This document shows, piece by piece, positions 26,951 through 35,643 of a stretch of DNA of 64,000 nucleotides. The notes under the pieces are model-generated. The model saw only the letters and a list, made by a program, of their open reading frames with translations. It had not been told where the DNA came from and made no database searches. Numbering within the stretch: the first letter of the stretch is position 1; every line of letters begins with the position of its first letter. This DNA is from Methanolobus sp. (GTDB taxonomy: Archaea > Halobacteriota > Methanosarcinia > Methanosarcinales > Methanosarcinaceae), in the NCBI RefSeq assembly GCF_016278385.1, contig NZ_JADQBY010000002.1, positions 73,097-137,096 on the forward strand. Reading direction: 5' to 3'. Made by a program: the position numbers and the translations under genes.

Positions 26951-27754
26951 TCACCTGATAGAAATTGTATTCTGTGGACACTTTTCTACACATATTCCAC
27001 ATGCTGTACATTTTTCCTGGTCTATCTCTGCAAGGAAATTAGTCACAGTAATCGCCTCTTCAGGACAGTTCTTCTCACATATCTTACAACCAATACAACC
27101 AACAGTACATGATTCTTTGACAGCCTTACCTTTATCATGTGACATACAAAGCACATGTACCTTTTCAGACTCTTTTGCAAAAACCAGGATGTCATTCGGA
27201 CATGAAGCAATACAAAGACCACAACTGGTACAAAGATTCTTGTTCACATGAGGCAGACGGTCCGCTCCAATAGAAAGAGCATCAAACGGGCATGCACGTA
27301 CACAGGTCCCCCTGCCCATACATCCATAATTACAGCCCTTTTCCCCATCTGAGAGCAACATAACAGCTTTACAGTCCTCAAACCCCACGTACTCGAAACG
27401 GTCAACACAATTAAGGCCGCCGTTGCACTTGACAAAAGGATATTGTTCTTCGCCTTCTGATACTTCCTGACCGAGTATGCCACCTATTTCTTTGGCAACA
27501 TCAAAGCCACCAACCGGACAACCATTGAGAGGTGCACCTTCATTCACCACACGTTCTGCAAAGTCAGCACAACCCGCATAGCCACAGGCACCACAGTTCG
27601 CGCCAGGGAGAACTTGCAATATTTCATCAACAAGTGGGTTGGTCTCTACCTTGAACTTCTTTGCCGCCACCACAAGCATGACACCAACAGCCAGTCCAAG
27701 ACCTCCGAGAATTGCCACTGCCTCTATAAGTAAAATACTAAATGATGCACTCAT
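26951..27754 (-). CDS. rnfB: Rnf complex subunit B (polyferredoxin)
   Basis: 267 residues. An N-terminal membrane anchor is followed by the RnfB Fe-S domain (GANCGACGYAGCADF). Further clusters are CNYGC...CVRACP, CTSCGLCIASCP, CIGCKICEKNCP and CTACGICVEKCP, giving several 4Fe-4S centres. RnfB takes electrons from reduced ferredoxin and passes them into the membrane complex. The ATG overlaps the rnfA stop by 4 bp. The order rnfCDGEAB is as in Methanosarcina. Confidence 0.95.
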   Translation of the reverse strand: MSASFSILLIEAVAILGGLGLAVGVMLVVAAKKFKVETNPLVDEILQVLPGANCGACGYAGCADFAERVVNEGAPLNGCPVGGFDVAKEIGGILGQEVSEGEEQYPFVKCNGGLNCVDRFEYVGFEDCKAVMLLSDGEKGCNYGCMGRGTCVRACPFDALSIGADRLPHVNKNLCTSCGLCIASCPNDILVFAKESEKVHVLCMSHDKGKAVKESCTVGCIGCKICEKNCPEEAITVTNFLAEIDQEKCTACGICVEKCPQNTISIR

Positions 27755-28338
27755 ATTGGAATCACCCAGAAATAATTAACAAAAGCCATAGAAAGCATCA
27801 GTGCAATAAAAAATGCCTGCGGAAGTCCCCTAATTGCTGAGGGTACATTAACAAATGTTGAACGCTCCCTGATTCCAGCCATCATCAACATGACAACGGT
27901 ATATCCAAGACCTGCTGAAACACCGAAAACAACACTCTGTATGAAATTATAACCTGCATTCTCATTAAGTAATACAGCACCCAGCACCGCACAGTTTGTA
28001 GTGATAAGTGGCAGGTAGATACCAAGTGATCTGTAAAGGGAGGGTATATTTTTCCTTACAACAAATTCTACCAACTGCACAAGTGCTGCTATCACAACAA
28101 TGAAACTGATAAGATCAAGGAACTGCATATCTGCAGGCACCAGAACGTAAGTATAGATCAGATACGATGCTGTGGATGCCATTGCCATAACGAAGACAAC
28201 AGCCCCTGACATTCCTGCAGCACTTTTGACATCCTTGGTTACACCCACAAAAGAGCAGAGCCCAAGGAATTGGATAAGCAGGAAATTCTTAATGAAAATA
28301 CCATCCATAAAGATGGCAAATAATTCTTTTTCCACCAT
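27751..28338 (-). CDS. rnfA: Rnf complex subunit A (integral membrane)
   Basis: 195 residues from the ATG at 28338, which follows AAGGTGG; the in-frame GTG at 28347 lies within that site. Six membrane helices are expected. Family features are NFLLIQFLGLCSFVGVT, LITTNCAVLGAVL and GVSAGLGYTVVMLMMAGIRE. The conserved cysteines in helices 1 and 4 fit the intramembrane iron-sulfur site described for RnfA/E. It is homologous to RnfE encoded just upstream. Confidence 0.93.
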   Translation of the reverse strand: MVEKELFAIFMDGIFIKNFLLIQFLGLCSFVGVTKDVKSAAGMSGAVVFVMAMASTASYLIYTYVLVPADMQFLDLISFIVVIAALVQLVEFVVRKNIPSLYRSLGIYLPLITTNCAVLGAVLLNENAGYNFIQSVVFGVSAGLGYTVVMLMMAGIRERSTFVNVPSAIRGLPQAFFIALMLSMAFVNYFWVIPI

Positions 28339-28339
28339 T

Positions 28340-28954
28340 TTAACCACCTTTTGCTCTCTTCTTTTCTTTCTGATAATTCACAATTGCCATAAGAGATCCT
28401 ATTGTAAGGAAAGCCCCCGGAGGCAATATCATTGTAGTTACTGATGGATTGATTGGCAAGGTTATCAGAGTGTAATCGAATGTTACTATCTGTCCCGTTC
28501 CAAGAAGTTCCCTTATACCGCCAATAAGCATCAATACAAGCAGGAAACCTGTGGAGATGCCAAGACCATCTATGAAAGAATAAAAAACATTGTTCTTGTT
28601 AGCATACGCCTCGGCACGGCCGATGATGATGCAGTTTACCACGATAAGAGGTATGAACACTCCTAACGCCGCATACATGGGCGGGAAATACGCCTGCATT
28701 ATCATCTTTACAATAGACACAAAAGTCGCTATGATGATAATGAATATTGGAAGTCTCACAGCCGAAGGAATCTGTTTCCTCAAAGCTGAAACAAAAATGT
28801 TTGAACAAATTAGCACAAATGCAGTGCCTGCAGACATACCTATAGCATTTTCGACTGATGTGGTCACTGCCAGCGTAGGACAGAGGCCCAGCACAAGTCC
28901 GAAAATGGGGTTGTCTCTCGTAATACCACGAATATATTCACTTAAAGGGTCCAT
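28340..28954 (-). CDS. rnfE: Rnf complex subunit E (integral membrane)
   Basis: 204 residues from the ATG at 28954, preceded by GAGGAGTGAT; the frame is longer upstream but overlaps rnfG without coding character. Six membrane helices are expected, with NPIFGLVLGLCPTLAVT and VNCIIIGRAEAYANKN as family marks. RnfE pairs with RnfA in the membrane core and carries half of the inverted cysteine site. A 4-nt gap follows rnfG. Confidence 0.93.
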   Translation of the reverse strand: MDPLSEYIRGITRDNPIFGLVLGLCPTLAVTTSVENAIGMSAGTAFVLICSNIFVSALRKQIPSAVRLPIFIIIIATFVSIVKMIMQAYFPPMYAALGVFIPLIVVNCIIIGRAEAYANKNNVFYSFIDGLGISTGFLLVLMLIGGIRELLGTGQIVTFDYTLITLPINPSVTTMILPPGAFLTIGSLMAIVNYQKEKKRAKGG

Positions 28955-28958
28955 AATA

Positions 28959-29531
28959 TCACTCCTCTGCCTCTTCAATTTCACCTATTTTTGAATTCAG
29001 GGCATCTACAACAGCCTGAGAAGATATCGTTGCGCCTGTAATAGCATCTATTGAACCTCCGGAACTGGAAAGAGCCAGTGAGGCTAATGGAATATTTACA
29101 AATTGATTCTGGAAGCTATCTTCGACTATTTTTGCACCCAGACCTGGTGTTTCTTCATGACTCAGGACATCCATTCCACGGAATGTACTAAATGTGGAAT
29201 CTATGCCTCCGGCAACGACAATTGCTCCCTGGGCACCTGCTTGCTCCCTGAAGAACGCATAACCTATGATGTTACCTGAGGAATCCAAGGCACGATAATA
29301 AAGTACATTCGACTCACCATCCTCGTTAACAGTGTCTCCATAAACTGCTTCAAAATTATTATTTGCTTCCGGAATGAGTTCACCCAGAATAGAAGTTTTA
29401 GAATTTGCCTCATTAATTTTAAGCTGTGCACTCGTAGGAACATAAGTAATACCCAGCAATAGAGCCGCTACGACTGAGATCAGTACGATTTTCCCTACAA
29501 CCATGAAAGTATCTTTATTGGATTCACTCAT
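28959..29531 (-). CDS. rnfG: Rnf complex subunit G (covalent FMN)
   Basis: 190 residues: an N-terminal membrane helix (~13-35) and an extracytoplasmic FMN-binding domain. The flavinylation motif TGAT (DAITGATISSQ) lies near residue 167; its final threonine should carry FMN attached by ApbE. HEETPGLGAK is the conserved flavin-contact segment. In M. acetivorans RnfG is flavinylated and faces outward, near the multihaem cytochrome. The ATG overlaps the rnfD stop by 8 bp. Confidence 0.94.
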   Translation of the reverse strand: MSESNKDTFMVVGKIVLISVVAALLLGITYVPTSAQLKINEANSKTSILGELIPEANNNFEAVYGDTVNEDGESNVLYYRALDSSGNIIGYAFFREQAGAQGAIVVAGGIDSTFSTFRGMDVLSHEETPGLGAKIVEDSFQNQFVNIPLASLALSSSGGSIDAITGATISSQAVVDALNSKIGEIEEAEE

Positions 29532-30540
29532 TGTTCATCACCTCAAATTTAAGTGAGGCAGGAATCTTGTCCATTACATTCCTGTACAGCTTCTGAGGGA
29601 AGGATTTCGTTCCGAATGATGCAGGCATTGTGTTAATTTCAATGAATGAGGCAACACAGTTTGCAAGAAAGATACCGTATAATGTTCCATCAACGAAGTT
29701 CCCAAAGTGACCATAGATAAAAACAAGTACACCGCATGTGATACCATATATAATACGTCCATTCTTTGTAACTGGAGATGTTGATGTGTCAGTAGCAATG
29801 AAAAGGATTCCAAAGAAAACGATTCCTATCATTTCATATGGCAATTCTGGACTCATATCCAGGAAGGTAAAAAGCTGTGACATGTACATTAACGGATTCA
29901 TCACACCTTCATGAACAAGAGCAGTCACACCAGAAATGAATAAAAGTGTCTGTGGCACCACAATCATTGTCGCAAAGAATGCAAGAGGGATTCTCCAGTC
30001 AATATACCTCTTGTATATGAGATATATTCCGCCTACAAGTAATATAGGAGAAACACCCACCATAAGACCTGCACCACTCTCAAGTATGAGATCAGAGAAC
30101 TGACCTACATGAGGAATAGACAAAGGAGTCATGTATGAAACCCAGGCACTTCTGGTAAAGACCCATGCTACCAGAGCAGGGTTGAACATATAAGAACCAA
30201 TGCCACCAAAAACATGTTTTCCAATGGCAATCGCAAAGAAACCAGCAAAAACAGGTATCCATAAAGGAGCAGATGCAGGGATTAGGAGCGCAAGCACAAG
30301 TCCTGTCAGGGCTGCATGACCGTCTGCAATCGTTACTTTTTGCTTGAATATTGTCTGAATCCCAAATTCTGTTGTTACAGCAGCTGCTACAGATGCAATG
30401 AGTATTCCAAGTGCCGGAATACCAAAGAAGTATATCGCTGCAAGACATAACGGAAGCAGAGCAATTATTTTGCTTATATTCAATGTCTTGAAATCAAGTC
30501 TTGTTTTCTTATGAGGGGGAGCTGAAATAGTATATGTCAT
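29524..30540 (-). CDS. rnfD: Rnf complex subunit D (membrane, covalent FMN)
   Basis: 338 residues with about nine membrane helices. Early family motifs are present (DGHAALTGLVLALLIPASAP, GGIGSYMFNPALVAW). The segment ATDTSTSPVTKNG, ahead of the helix GRIIYGITCGVLVFIYG, is the expected site of threonine-linked FMN. RnfD is thought to take part in coupling electron flow to Na+ movement. A 3-nt gap follows rnfC. Confidence 0.93.
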   Translation of the reverse strand: MTYTISAPPHKKTRLDFKTLNISKIIALLPLCLAAIYFFGIPALGILIASVAAAVTTEFGIQTIFKQKVTIADGHAALTGLVLALLIPASAPLWIPVFAGFFAIAIGKHVFGGIGSYMFNPALVAWVFTRSAWVSYMTPLSIPHVGQFSDLILESGAGLMVGVSPILLVGGIYLIYKRYIDWRIPLAFFATMIVVPQTLLFISGVTALVHEGVMNPLMYMSQLFTFLDMSPELPYEMIGIVFFGILFIATDTSTSPVTKNGRIIYGITCGVLVFIYGHFGNFVDGTLYGIFLANCVASFIEINTMPASFGTKSFPQKLYRNVMDKIPASLKFEVMNNE

Positions 30541-30542
30541 TT

Positions 30543-31892
30543 TTACTCACCTCCACAGCCACAGCCAAGTTTCAAATTGGAGGACTCCTTTGCAGGCAGA
30601 TCCTCATAGGCCATCTCAATGGCATCCTTTGCATACCTGATAAGCTGTAGAATGTGTATCTTGGACGGACAGACTGCTGCACAGTCACCGCATTCGATAC
30701 AATTTTCAATATATATTTGCCTGCATTCGTCAAAGCGACCCTGGTCTGCCATAACCGCAAGGCGGCTTGGTATAAGTTCTACAGGACAGACATCCACACA
30801 ACGTGCACAATGGATGCACTCAATGGACTCATCCCTTATGACCTCTTCTGGCTTCTGTATGGAAATCCTTGTGACCCCTTTTGTCACAGGTACCTGGTCA
30901 GTGTACTGGGCAACACCTGTCCTTACACCATTGGCAATTAGCTTGCCAATATCACCGGTAAAACCACATGCTTCAATAACATCCTTAAAAGGAGTACCTA
31001 TTTTCACCTGCATATATTCAAGGTCAGCAGAGACACCTTCAATGGAAATAACAGTTTCATAAAAAGGCTTTCCTGTATTAAAAGCATTGTAAAAGGCTTT
31101 AGCAGATTTGACACCACAAACAGCAACTCCCACATCCGTAGGGTCGCAGCCAACTTTCACTTTTCGTCCTGTTACATTATAAGTAAAGAAATTAAGGATC
31201 TTTTTTCCATAAATGTGTTTTTGGGAAACAACAATTATGCCTGAATCCTGTTCCTTGAAATAGTAGCCTATTCTGCGGCCACCTAACAAAGGAGCCACTT
31301 TAATCTTTTTATTATCAACTTCAATGCTTTCAAAAGCATTAATTGATTCCTCATCGTCGGTTCTCAATACAATTGCTCCCTTTTTAGCACCTGCCGTTTT
31401 CATGAGCAGTTTGAGAGCATTGATCCCATGGGATGCATATTCCTTGGGAGTCTTGAATGTGCCGCCAATCCATTCAGAGGATGTAGCATTGATAAGCACT
31501 GTGTCGATATTTTTGCCCTTTGGTTTCAGGACAGTATGAGTAGGCATTCCATAATGCTCTACGATACCTGATTCCTTTATGAGCTCTGCAAGCTCCTCAG
31601 ATGAAAGATCCTTGCCAGGAGAGAATTCAACTGCCTCATTACTATCTTCAGGCTGGATGATAATACTCATTGCCTTGTTGCCATCTGGATGAGCTGATTC
31701 TTCAATAGCAATGACCTCACCACAGACACTGGAGTGAACTGCAGATGAGTAGTATGCATCACTATCGCCAATTTTCTGTCCAACAAGAACCCTGTCGCCT
31801 TTCTTCACAAGGGGTTCGCAGACAGCACCCCTGTGCTGCCTGAGTGGAATTATTATTTTTTCCGGTAATTTATCCAATCTTTTGATTTCCAC
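30543..31892 (-). CDS. rnfC: Rnf complex subunit C (FMN/Fe-S electron input or output module)
   Basis: 449 residues. The N-terminal barrel-sandwich-like region (IIIPLRQHRGAVCEPLV, KGDRVLVGQKIGD) is followed by a Nuo51-like flavin domain and two 4Fe-4S clusters (CIHCARCVDVCP, CIECGDCAAVCP). The C-terminus ends in a cysteine/glycine stretch (CGCGGE). In bacteria RnfC binds NADH; methanogen RnfC lacks a proven NAD role, and electrons exit through MmcA to methanophenazine. GTG start with AAGGAGTTGAT upstream. Confidence 0.94.
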   Translation of the reverse strand: MEIKRLDKLPEKIIIPLRQHRGAVCEPLVKKGDRVLVGQKIGDSDAYYSSAVHSSVCGEVIAIEESAHPDGNKAMSIIIQPEDSNEAVEFSPGKDLSSEELAELIKESGIVEHYGMPTHTVLKPKGKNIDTVLINATSSEWIGGTFKTPKEYASHGINALKLLMKTAGAKKGAIVLRTDDEESINAFESIEVDNKKIKVAPLLGGRRIGYYFKEQDSGIIVVSQKHIYGKKILNFFTYNVTGRKVKVGCDPTDVGVAVCGVKSAKAFYNAFNTGKPFYETVISIEGVSADLEYMQVKIGTPFKDVIEACGFTGDIGKLIANGVRTGVAQYTDQVPVTKGVTRISIQKPEEVIRDESIECIHCARCVDVCPVELIPSRLAVMADQGRFDECRQIYIENCIECGDCAAVCPSKIHILQLIRYAKDAIEMAYEDLPAKESSNLKLGCGCGGE

Positions 31893-31904
31893 ATTATCAA
31901 CTCC

Positions 31905-33392
31905 TTAGAATGCAGGCTCCCTTTCTAGCTCAGTAGGCTTTGCACCGGGAATAGTTACCTCTATTGTTTTTGTGGAGAAATCAGTTGCCGGATCCGTTGC
32001 TGCGGGATCCTTTTCATATCCCAGTTCAGTCCAGTTGATAGCTGTTGAAGTTGTACCATGGCAGTCTCCACAGACAAGCGGGTCAGCAAGACCTACACTT
32101 GAACTTACAATATTGTGGCTTACCTGGTAATACATTTCAACATGCCTGAGGACTGCGCTTGGATAATCCGGAGTGCCATCACTGTTACCATCGTATGAAT
32201 GTATCTCTTCCTCGCTCACAATACCATCGCCATCTGCATCTGCATTCAGCACCTCAGAAGGAATAATTGGGTTTCCGATGGATGAACTGTTATCCGGATC
32301 CACAAGAACTTCCACATCGATTCCCTCGTCCCACCAGATACCTGTGATAACATTGAACGGCTTCAACAGTGAACTGTTGGTCTGTTCCTGAACTGTTGGT
32401 AGTATGTCATGATAGACACCTGCTGACCAGGAAATGGTCGGAGTGAATTCGGAATCATATGTTTCATCCTCACGAACACCATTTGCCCAACTGAATGACT
32501 TTATGACCGGAGTTTCGATAGTATCACTGCCTGGCAATGCAGGAATATGACATGTTTCACAGCTTACGGTTTCAAGGTGACCATCAACCAATGGACCGTG
32601 TGATATGCCTTCATGGCAACCTGAGGAATCACAGTCCAGTACACCACTTTGTACCTCATGGATAGAGTCAGAGTCAAACATATATGCTCTGCCGCCTATC
32701 TTGTGCTCTTCTGTTTCATGGCATTCCTGACAGTCAACTGCGTCGTGTACATCATAGGAAGCTGAATCCTCAAGTGTCCAGGCTACTGCAGTCGTTGCGA
32801 TGTCACCTGTGTGACAGTTACTGCCACATAGTGCCTTGCTCGGAGCACCGTTGACCTCATCATGCACTTCAGTTACAAGAGGAAGAGGTGCCAGAACATC
32901 GAGAACATAACTTGCTACATAAAGTGGTTCTTTCTGCAACTCAGCTCTGGATTCTTCAATCGCAGCTTCGTTCGCATTTGCGAAATCACCTGATGCTATG
33001 CTTTCTGCACGTGCCTCAAAGTCATATCCTCCAACCTGCTCGTGGCATATCATACAGTCTATATCGACTCCATAGTCTGCCATGTAACCACCGCCTGGGT
33101 GAACCTGTCCATAGGTTACAGCCATTGTATCTTCATCGATACTATCAACGGCAACACCGTATTCCATGATAGAGGACCACTCTTTCAAGTCCTGCTCAAC
33201 ATGATATGATTCGGAAACTTCCTCGTAGACACCAACATGACAACCACTACATGAACTGTCAGACCATTTCTGTTCGGTCATATAATGAGTGGATAAGGCT
33301 TCATTGCCGCTGTAGCCCATGTAGGCATACACACCGGCAGTTGCGAACATAATGAGGAGGATCCCAATAAGAATAGCATTCATTTTAGCCAT
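31905..33392 (-). CDS. mmcA: Multihaem c-type cytochrome MmcA
   Basis: 495 residues from the ATG at 33392 (GAGGT upstream), with an N-terminal signal/anchor (MNAILIGILLIMFATAGVYAY). Seven haem motifs are visible in order: CSGCH, CMICH, CGSNCH (CX3CH), CQECH, CDSSGCH (CX4CH), CETCH and CGDCH. It lies outside the membrane and accepts electrons from Rnf, passing them to methanophenazine or extracellular acceptors, as shown for the M. acetivorans homolog. The 12-nt gap to rnfC supports one operon. Acidic segments and an EF-hand-like DADGDGIVSEEE near residue 405 suggest a calcium site. Confidence 0.95.
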   Translation of the reverse strand: MAKMNAILIGILLIMFATAGVYAYMGYSGNEALSTHYMTEQKWSDSSCSGCHVGVYEEVSESYHVEQDLKEWSSIMEYGVAVDSIDEDTMAVTYGQVHPGGGYMADYGVDIDCMICHEQVGGYDFEARAESIASGDFANANEAAIEESRAELQKEPLYVASYVLDVLAPLPLVTEVHDEVNGAPSKALCGSNCHTGDIATTAVAWTLEDSASYDVHDAVDCQECHETEEHKIGGRAYMFDSDSIHEVQSGVLDCDSSGCHEGISHGPLVDGHLETVSCETCHIPALPGSDTIETPVIKSFSWANGVREDETYDSEFTPTISWSAGVYHDILPTVQEQTNSSLLKPFNVITGIWWDEGIDVEVLVDPDNSSSIGNPIIPSEVLNADADGDGIVSEEEIHSYDGNSDGTPDYPSAVLRHVEMYYQVSHNIVSSSVGLADPLVCGDCHGTTSTAINWTELGYEKDPAATDPATDFSTKTIEVTIPGAKPTELEREPAF

Positions 33393-33405
33393 GTTTACCT
33401 CGCGC

Positions 33406-33810
33406 TCACTTCTCCGCAACTTCTTCAAGCTGTTTGATTACAACTATAATGTCGTTCCTCAAACTTTGCCCATTTGTTATTTTCATGTCATTTGAAACGT
33501 ATTTACCAATCTCAAATGACTTTCGCACTACACGTACATTAAAATCGAAGACTTTGTCAAGAAGCCCTTTTTGAGGAGTTATTCCTAAAAAGTCCACATC
33601 CATATGGTTACCAAGTACATTGGCTTTAAGTTCAATTTTATCAAGAGAAGACCCTGGTTTCACGTAAATGATATGATGTTTTACAGAACCAAAGTGTTTC
33701 TCTATACCTCTCCAACCGTATTCTTCCATTAGCTGATGAAGAGCGACTACAAGATACTTATCCTTGCTTGAACTTGTTCCAGTACCTGAACCTGTGCTGG
33801 GATTGCTCAT
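33406..33810 (-). CDS. Unknown first gene of the Rnf operon (134 aa)
   Basis: 134 residues; ATG at 33810 follows GAAGGAAG. A low-complexity Ser/Gly/Thr tail (residues 1-16) precedes an alpha/beta domain: LHQLMEEYGWRGIEKHF, HHIIYVKPGSSLDKIELK, and a C-terminal helix (RNDIIVVIKQLEEVAEK). There is no signal, haem motif or membrane helix, so it should be cytoplasmic. Its stop is 13 nt upstream of the mmcA start, so the gene is almost certainly cotranscribed with mmcA-rnf. A regulatory or assembly role is possible. No family is recognised. Confidence 0.7.
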   Translation of the reverse strand: MSNPSTGSGTGTSSSKDKYLVVALHQLMEEYGWRGIEKHFGSVKHHIIYVKPGSSLDKIELKANVLGNHMDVDFLGITPQKGLLDKVFDFNVRVVRKSFEIGKYVSNDMKITNGQSLRNDIIVVIKQLEEVAEK

Positions 33811-33847
33811 TCTATTACTTCCTTCAGATGAATATAATAACTAATAC

Positions 33848-33869
33848 AGAAGGAAAATCATTTCCTTCT
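33848..33869. promoter_or_regulatory. Perfect 9-bp inverted repeat between the Rnf operon and apbE
   Basis: AGAAGGAAA (33848-33856) and TTTCCTTCT (33861-33869) flank ATCA. The repeat lies 38 bp upstream of the 134-residue gene (minus) and 47 bp upstream of apbE (plus). A TATA-like TTTAATATTA near 33889-33898 could serve both directions. It could be a shared operator, or a hairpin at the 5-prime end of the Rnf mRNA. Confidence 0.5.
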
Positions 33870-33916
33870 TCTCCGCGGTACATAAGTTTAATATTAATTA
33901 TCTCTTTTCATACTGC

Positions 33917-34942
33917 ATGAGGTATAAAACTGTTGCCATTGGACTGATAGCGATTTTTACAGTATTATTCGTGATAAATTATGTACCGGAACAAAACTCT
34001 GATAACACAGTTGAAATAATAAGCTCCTCACAGACCAGAAGTCTAATGGACACAACTGTTACCATCTCAGTTGTGAGTTCAAATGAAACACATGCTTCAG
34101 AGAGTATCAACCGTGCTTTTGAAAGCATGTATTATGTCGATGAGCTAATGAACAACTATGACAATGAAAGTGAGATCAGTACACTTAATGATCAGGGGAT
34201 GGTACATGATGCGGATCCGGAACTTGTCTACGTAATCAACAGATCAAAATATTACTCATATATAAGCGGAGGAGCTTTTGACATATCCATACAGCCTATT
34301 CTTGATCTGTGGGCAAGCAAATACAGCCCCGGGGGAACTTATCAGGACCCGACACCTGATGAAATTAAAGAAACACTAAAACTTGTAAATTATTCTGCCA
34401 TAAGGATCGAAGAAAATAATATTACCCTTGATGATGGTATGAAGATTACACTTGGAGGTGTTGCAAAGGGATATGCCGTTGACATGGCCATCGAATCAAT
34501 GATTAATGATGGTATCACTGCAGGTTTTGTGAACGCAGGTGGAGATGGAAAATTCATTGGCAACAAACCGGATGGTAGCAGATGGAGAGTTGGACTCCAA
34601 AACCCGGACAAAAGTGAAGAGGCAGTGACAATTGTAGATGTGAGGGATATGGCTGTTACTACAAGCGGCAATTATGAGCGTTATTTTAGTGACGCTGCAA
34701 AGGTATCCCATATAGCAGATCCACGAACAGGTTATTCATCAGAAAACCTTATCAGCGCAACTGTTATAGCCGACAATGCAATGGATGCTGATGCATTTGC
34801 AACTGCGGTTTTTGTCCTGGGAGAAAAGGATGGAATGATAATGATCGAAAAACTCGATGGCGTAGAATGCCTTATCATTACTACGGACAAGAGAATAATA
34901 CGCTCCAGCGGATTTTCCAGTTACGAGACTTTGACTGATTAA
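33917..34942 (+). CDS. apbE: FAD:protein FMN transferase (ApbE)
   Basis: 341 residues with an N-terminal signal/anchor (TVAIGLIAIFTVLFVINYV). ApbE motifs: MDTTVTISV, the FAD-binding GGAFDISIQPILDLW, GGVAKGYAVD, NAGGDGKFIG, TTSGNYERYF and SHIADPRTGY, and the metal-site segment DNAMDADAFATAVFVLG. It attaches FMN to threonines in extracytoplasmic proteins, here most likely RnfD and RnfG, encoded divergently next door. No ribosome binding site is seen before ATG 33917; with the TATA element ~25 nt upstream the mRNA may be leaderless. Confidence 0.94.
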   Translation: MRYKTVAIGLIAIFTVLFVINYVPEQNSDNTVEIISSSQTRSLMDTTVTISVVSSNETHASESINRAFESMYYVDELMNNYDNESEISTLNDQGMVHDADPELVYVINRSKYYSYISGGAFDISIQPILDLWASKYSPGGTYQDPTPDEIKETLKLVNYSAIRIEENNITLDDGMKITLGGVAKGYAVDMAIESMINDGITAGFVNAGGDGKFIGNKPDGSRWRVGLQNPDKSEEAVTIVDVRDMAVTTSGNYERYFSDAAKVSHIADPRTGYSSENLISATVIADNAMDADAFATAVFVLGEKDGMIMIEKLDGVECLIITTDKRIIRSSGFSSYETLTD

Positions 34943-34953
34943 ATACTTAAAAT

Positions 34954-35496
34954 TCACTTAAGGCTTACTTCGTGGAGAGTCTCATAAATGGGACCTTGCG
35001 GAGTAAGTGTGCTCTTTTTCAGCTTTACAGTATCAACCTGCATAGTTCCCAGGTCAATATCTTTCAGTTCCTCAAGCAACTCAAGGAATTCGGCCTTTTT
35101 CTTTTTTGGAAGGTATTTTATCCTTGCAAGGGTCGCATGGGCACTGAATCCATGAAGAAGCTGCTCAAATTCAAAGGCCGAAAGAGAATTATTTACAGAT
35201 TCATACAGTTTATCGAAATTACCATCGCAACCCAACCATATTACCTTGGCAAATTTTGGTTTTGGAAAAACACCAAGTCCTTTAACGTGGGCTTCAAATG
35301 AATCGCACGTTACAAGATCAAGTGCATTAGATACATCTGAAATCATTACATCGGGAATTTCACCCAGAAACTTCATAGTAATATGCACTATACAAGAATC
35401 TACGAATTTGAACTTAAAATCATCGAACTTTGACTGGACATCGACAATTTTATCATGTAACTCCCCAGGGATATCAACCGCAATGAAAGCTCTCAC
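34954..35496 (-). CDS. thpR: RNA 2',3'-cyclic phosphodiesterase (ThpR/LigT family)
   Basis: 180 residues from GTG 35496, which follows GGTGAT by 7 nt. The two HxTx motifs of the 2H phosphoesterase family are HITMKFLG and HATLARIK, about 80 residues apart. The N-terminal RAFIAVDIPG is also typical. The enzyme opens 2',3'-cyclic phosphates at RNA ends to 2'-phosphates. It converges on apbE. The physiological substrate in archaea is uncertain. Confidence 0.9.
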   Translation of the reverse strand: MRAFIAVDIPGELHDKIVDVQSKFDDFKFKFVDSCIVHITMKFLGEIPDVMISDVSNALDLVTCDSFEAHVKGLGVFPKPKFAKVIWLGCDGNFDKLYESVNNSLSAFEFEQLLHGFSAHATLARIKYLPKKKKAEFLELLEELKDIDLGTMQVDTVKLKKSTLTPQGPIYETLHEVSLK

Positions 35497-35643
35497 CAAA
35501 CCTATCACCAATTACCATTTAAATTTGTGACTTATAATAATAACGCTGCTAACGCTGCTGAACAAATTTATTTATAAAAGAGCAATACATAATATACTAT
35601 GTTTTAGTAGTGTAATCGTTGGTATAAAAACAGAGGGGATAAC

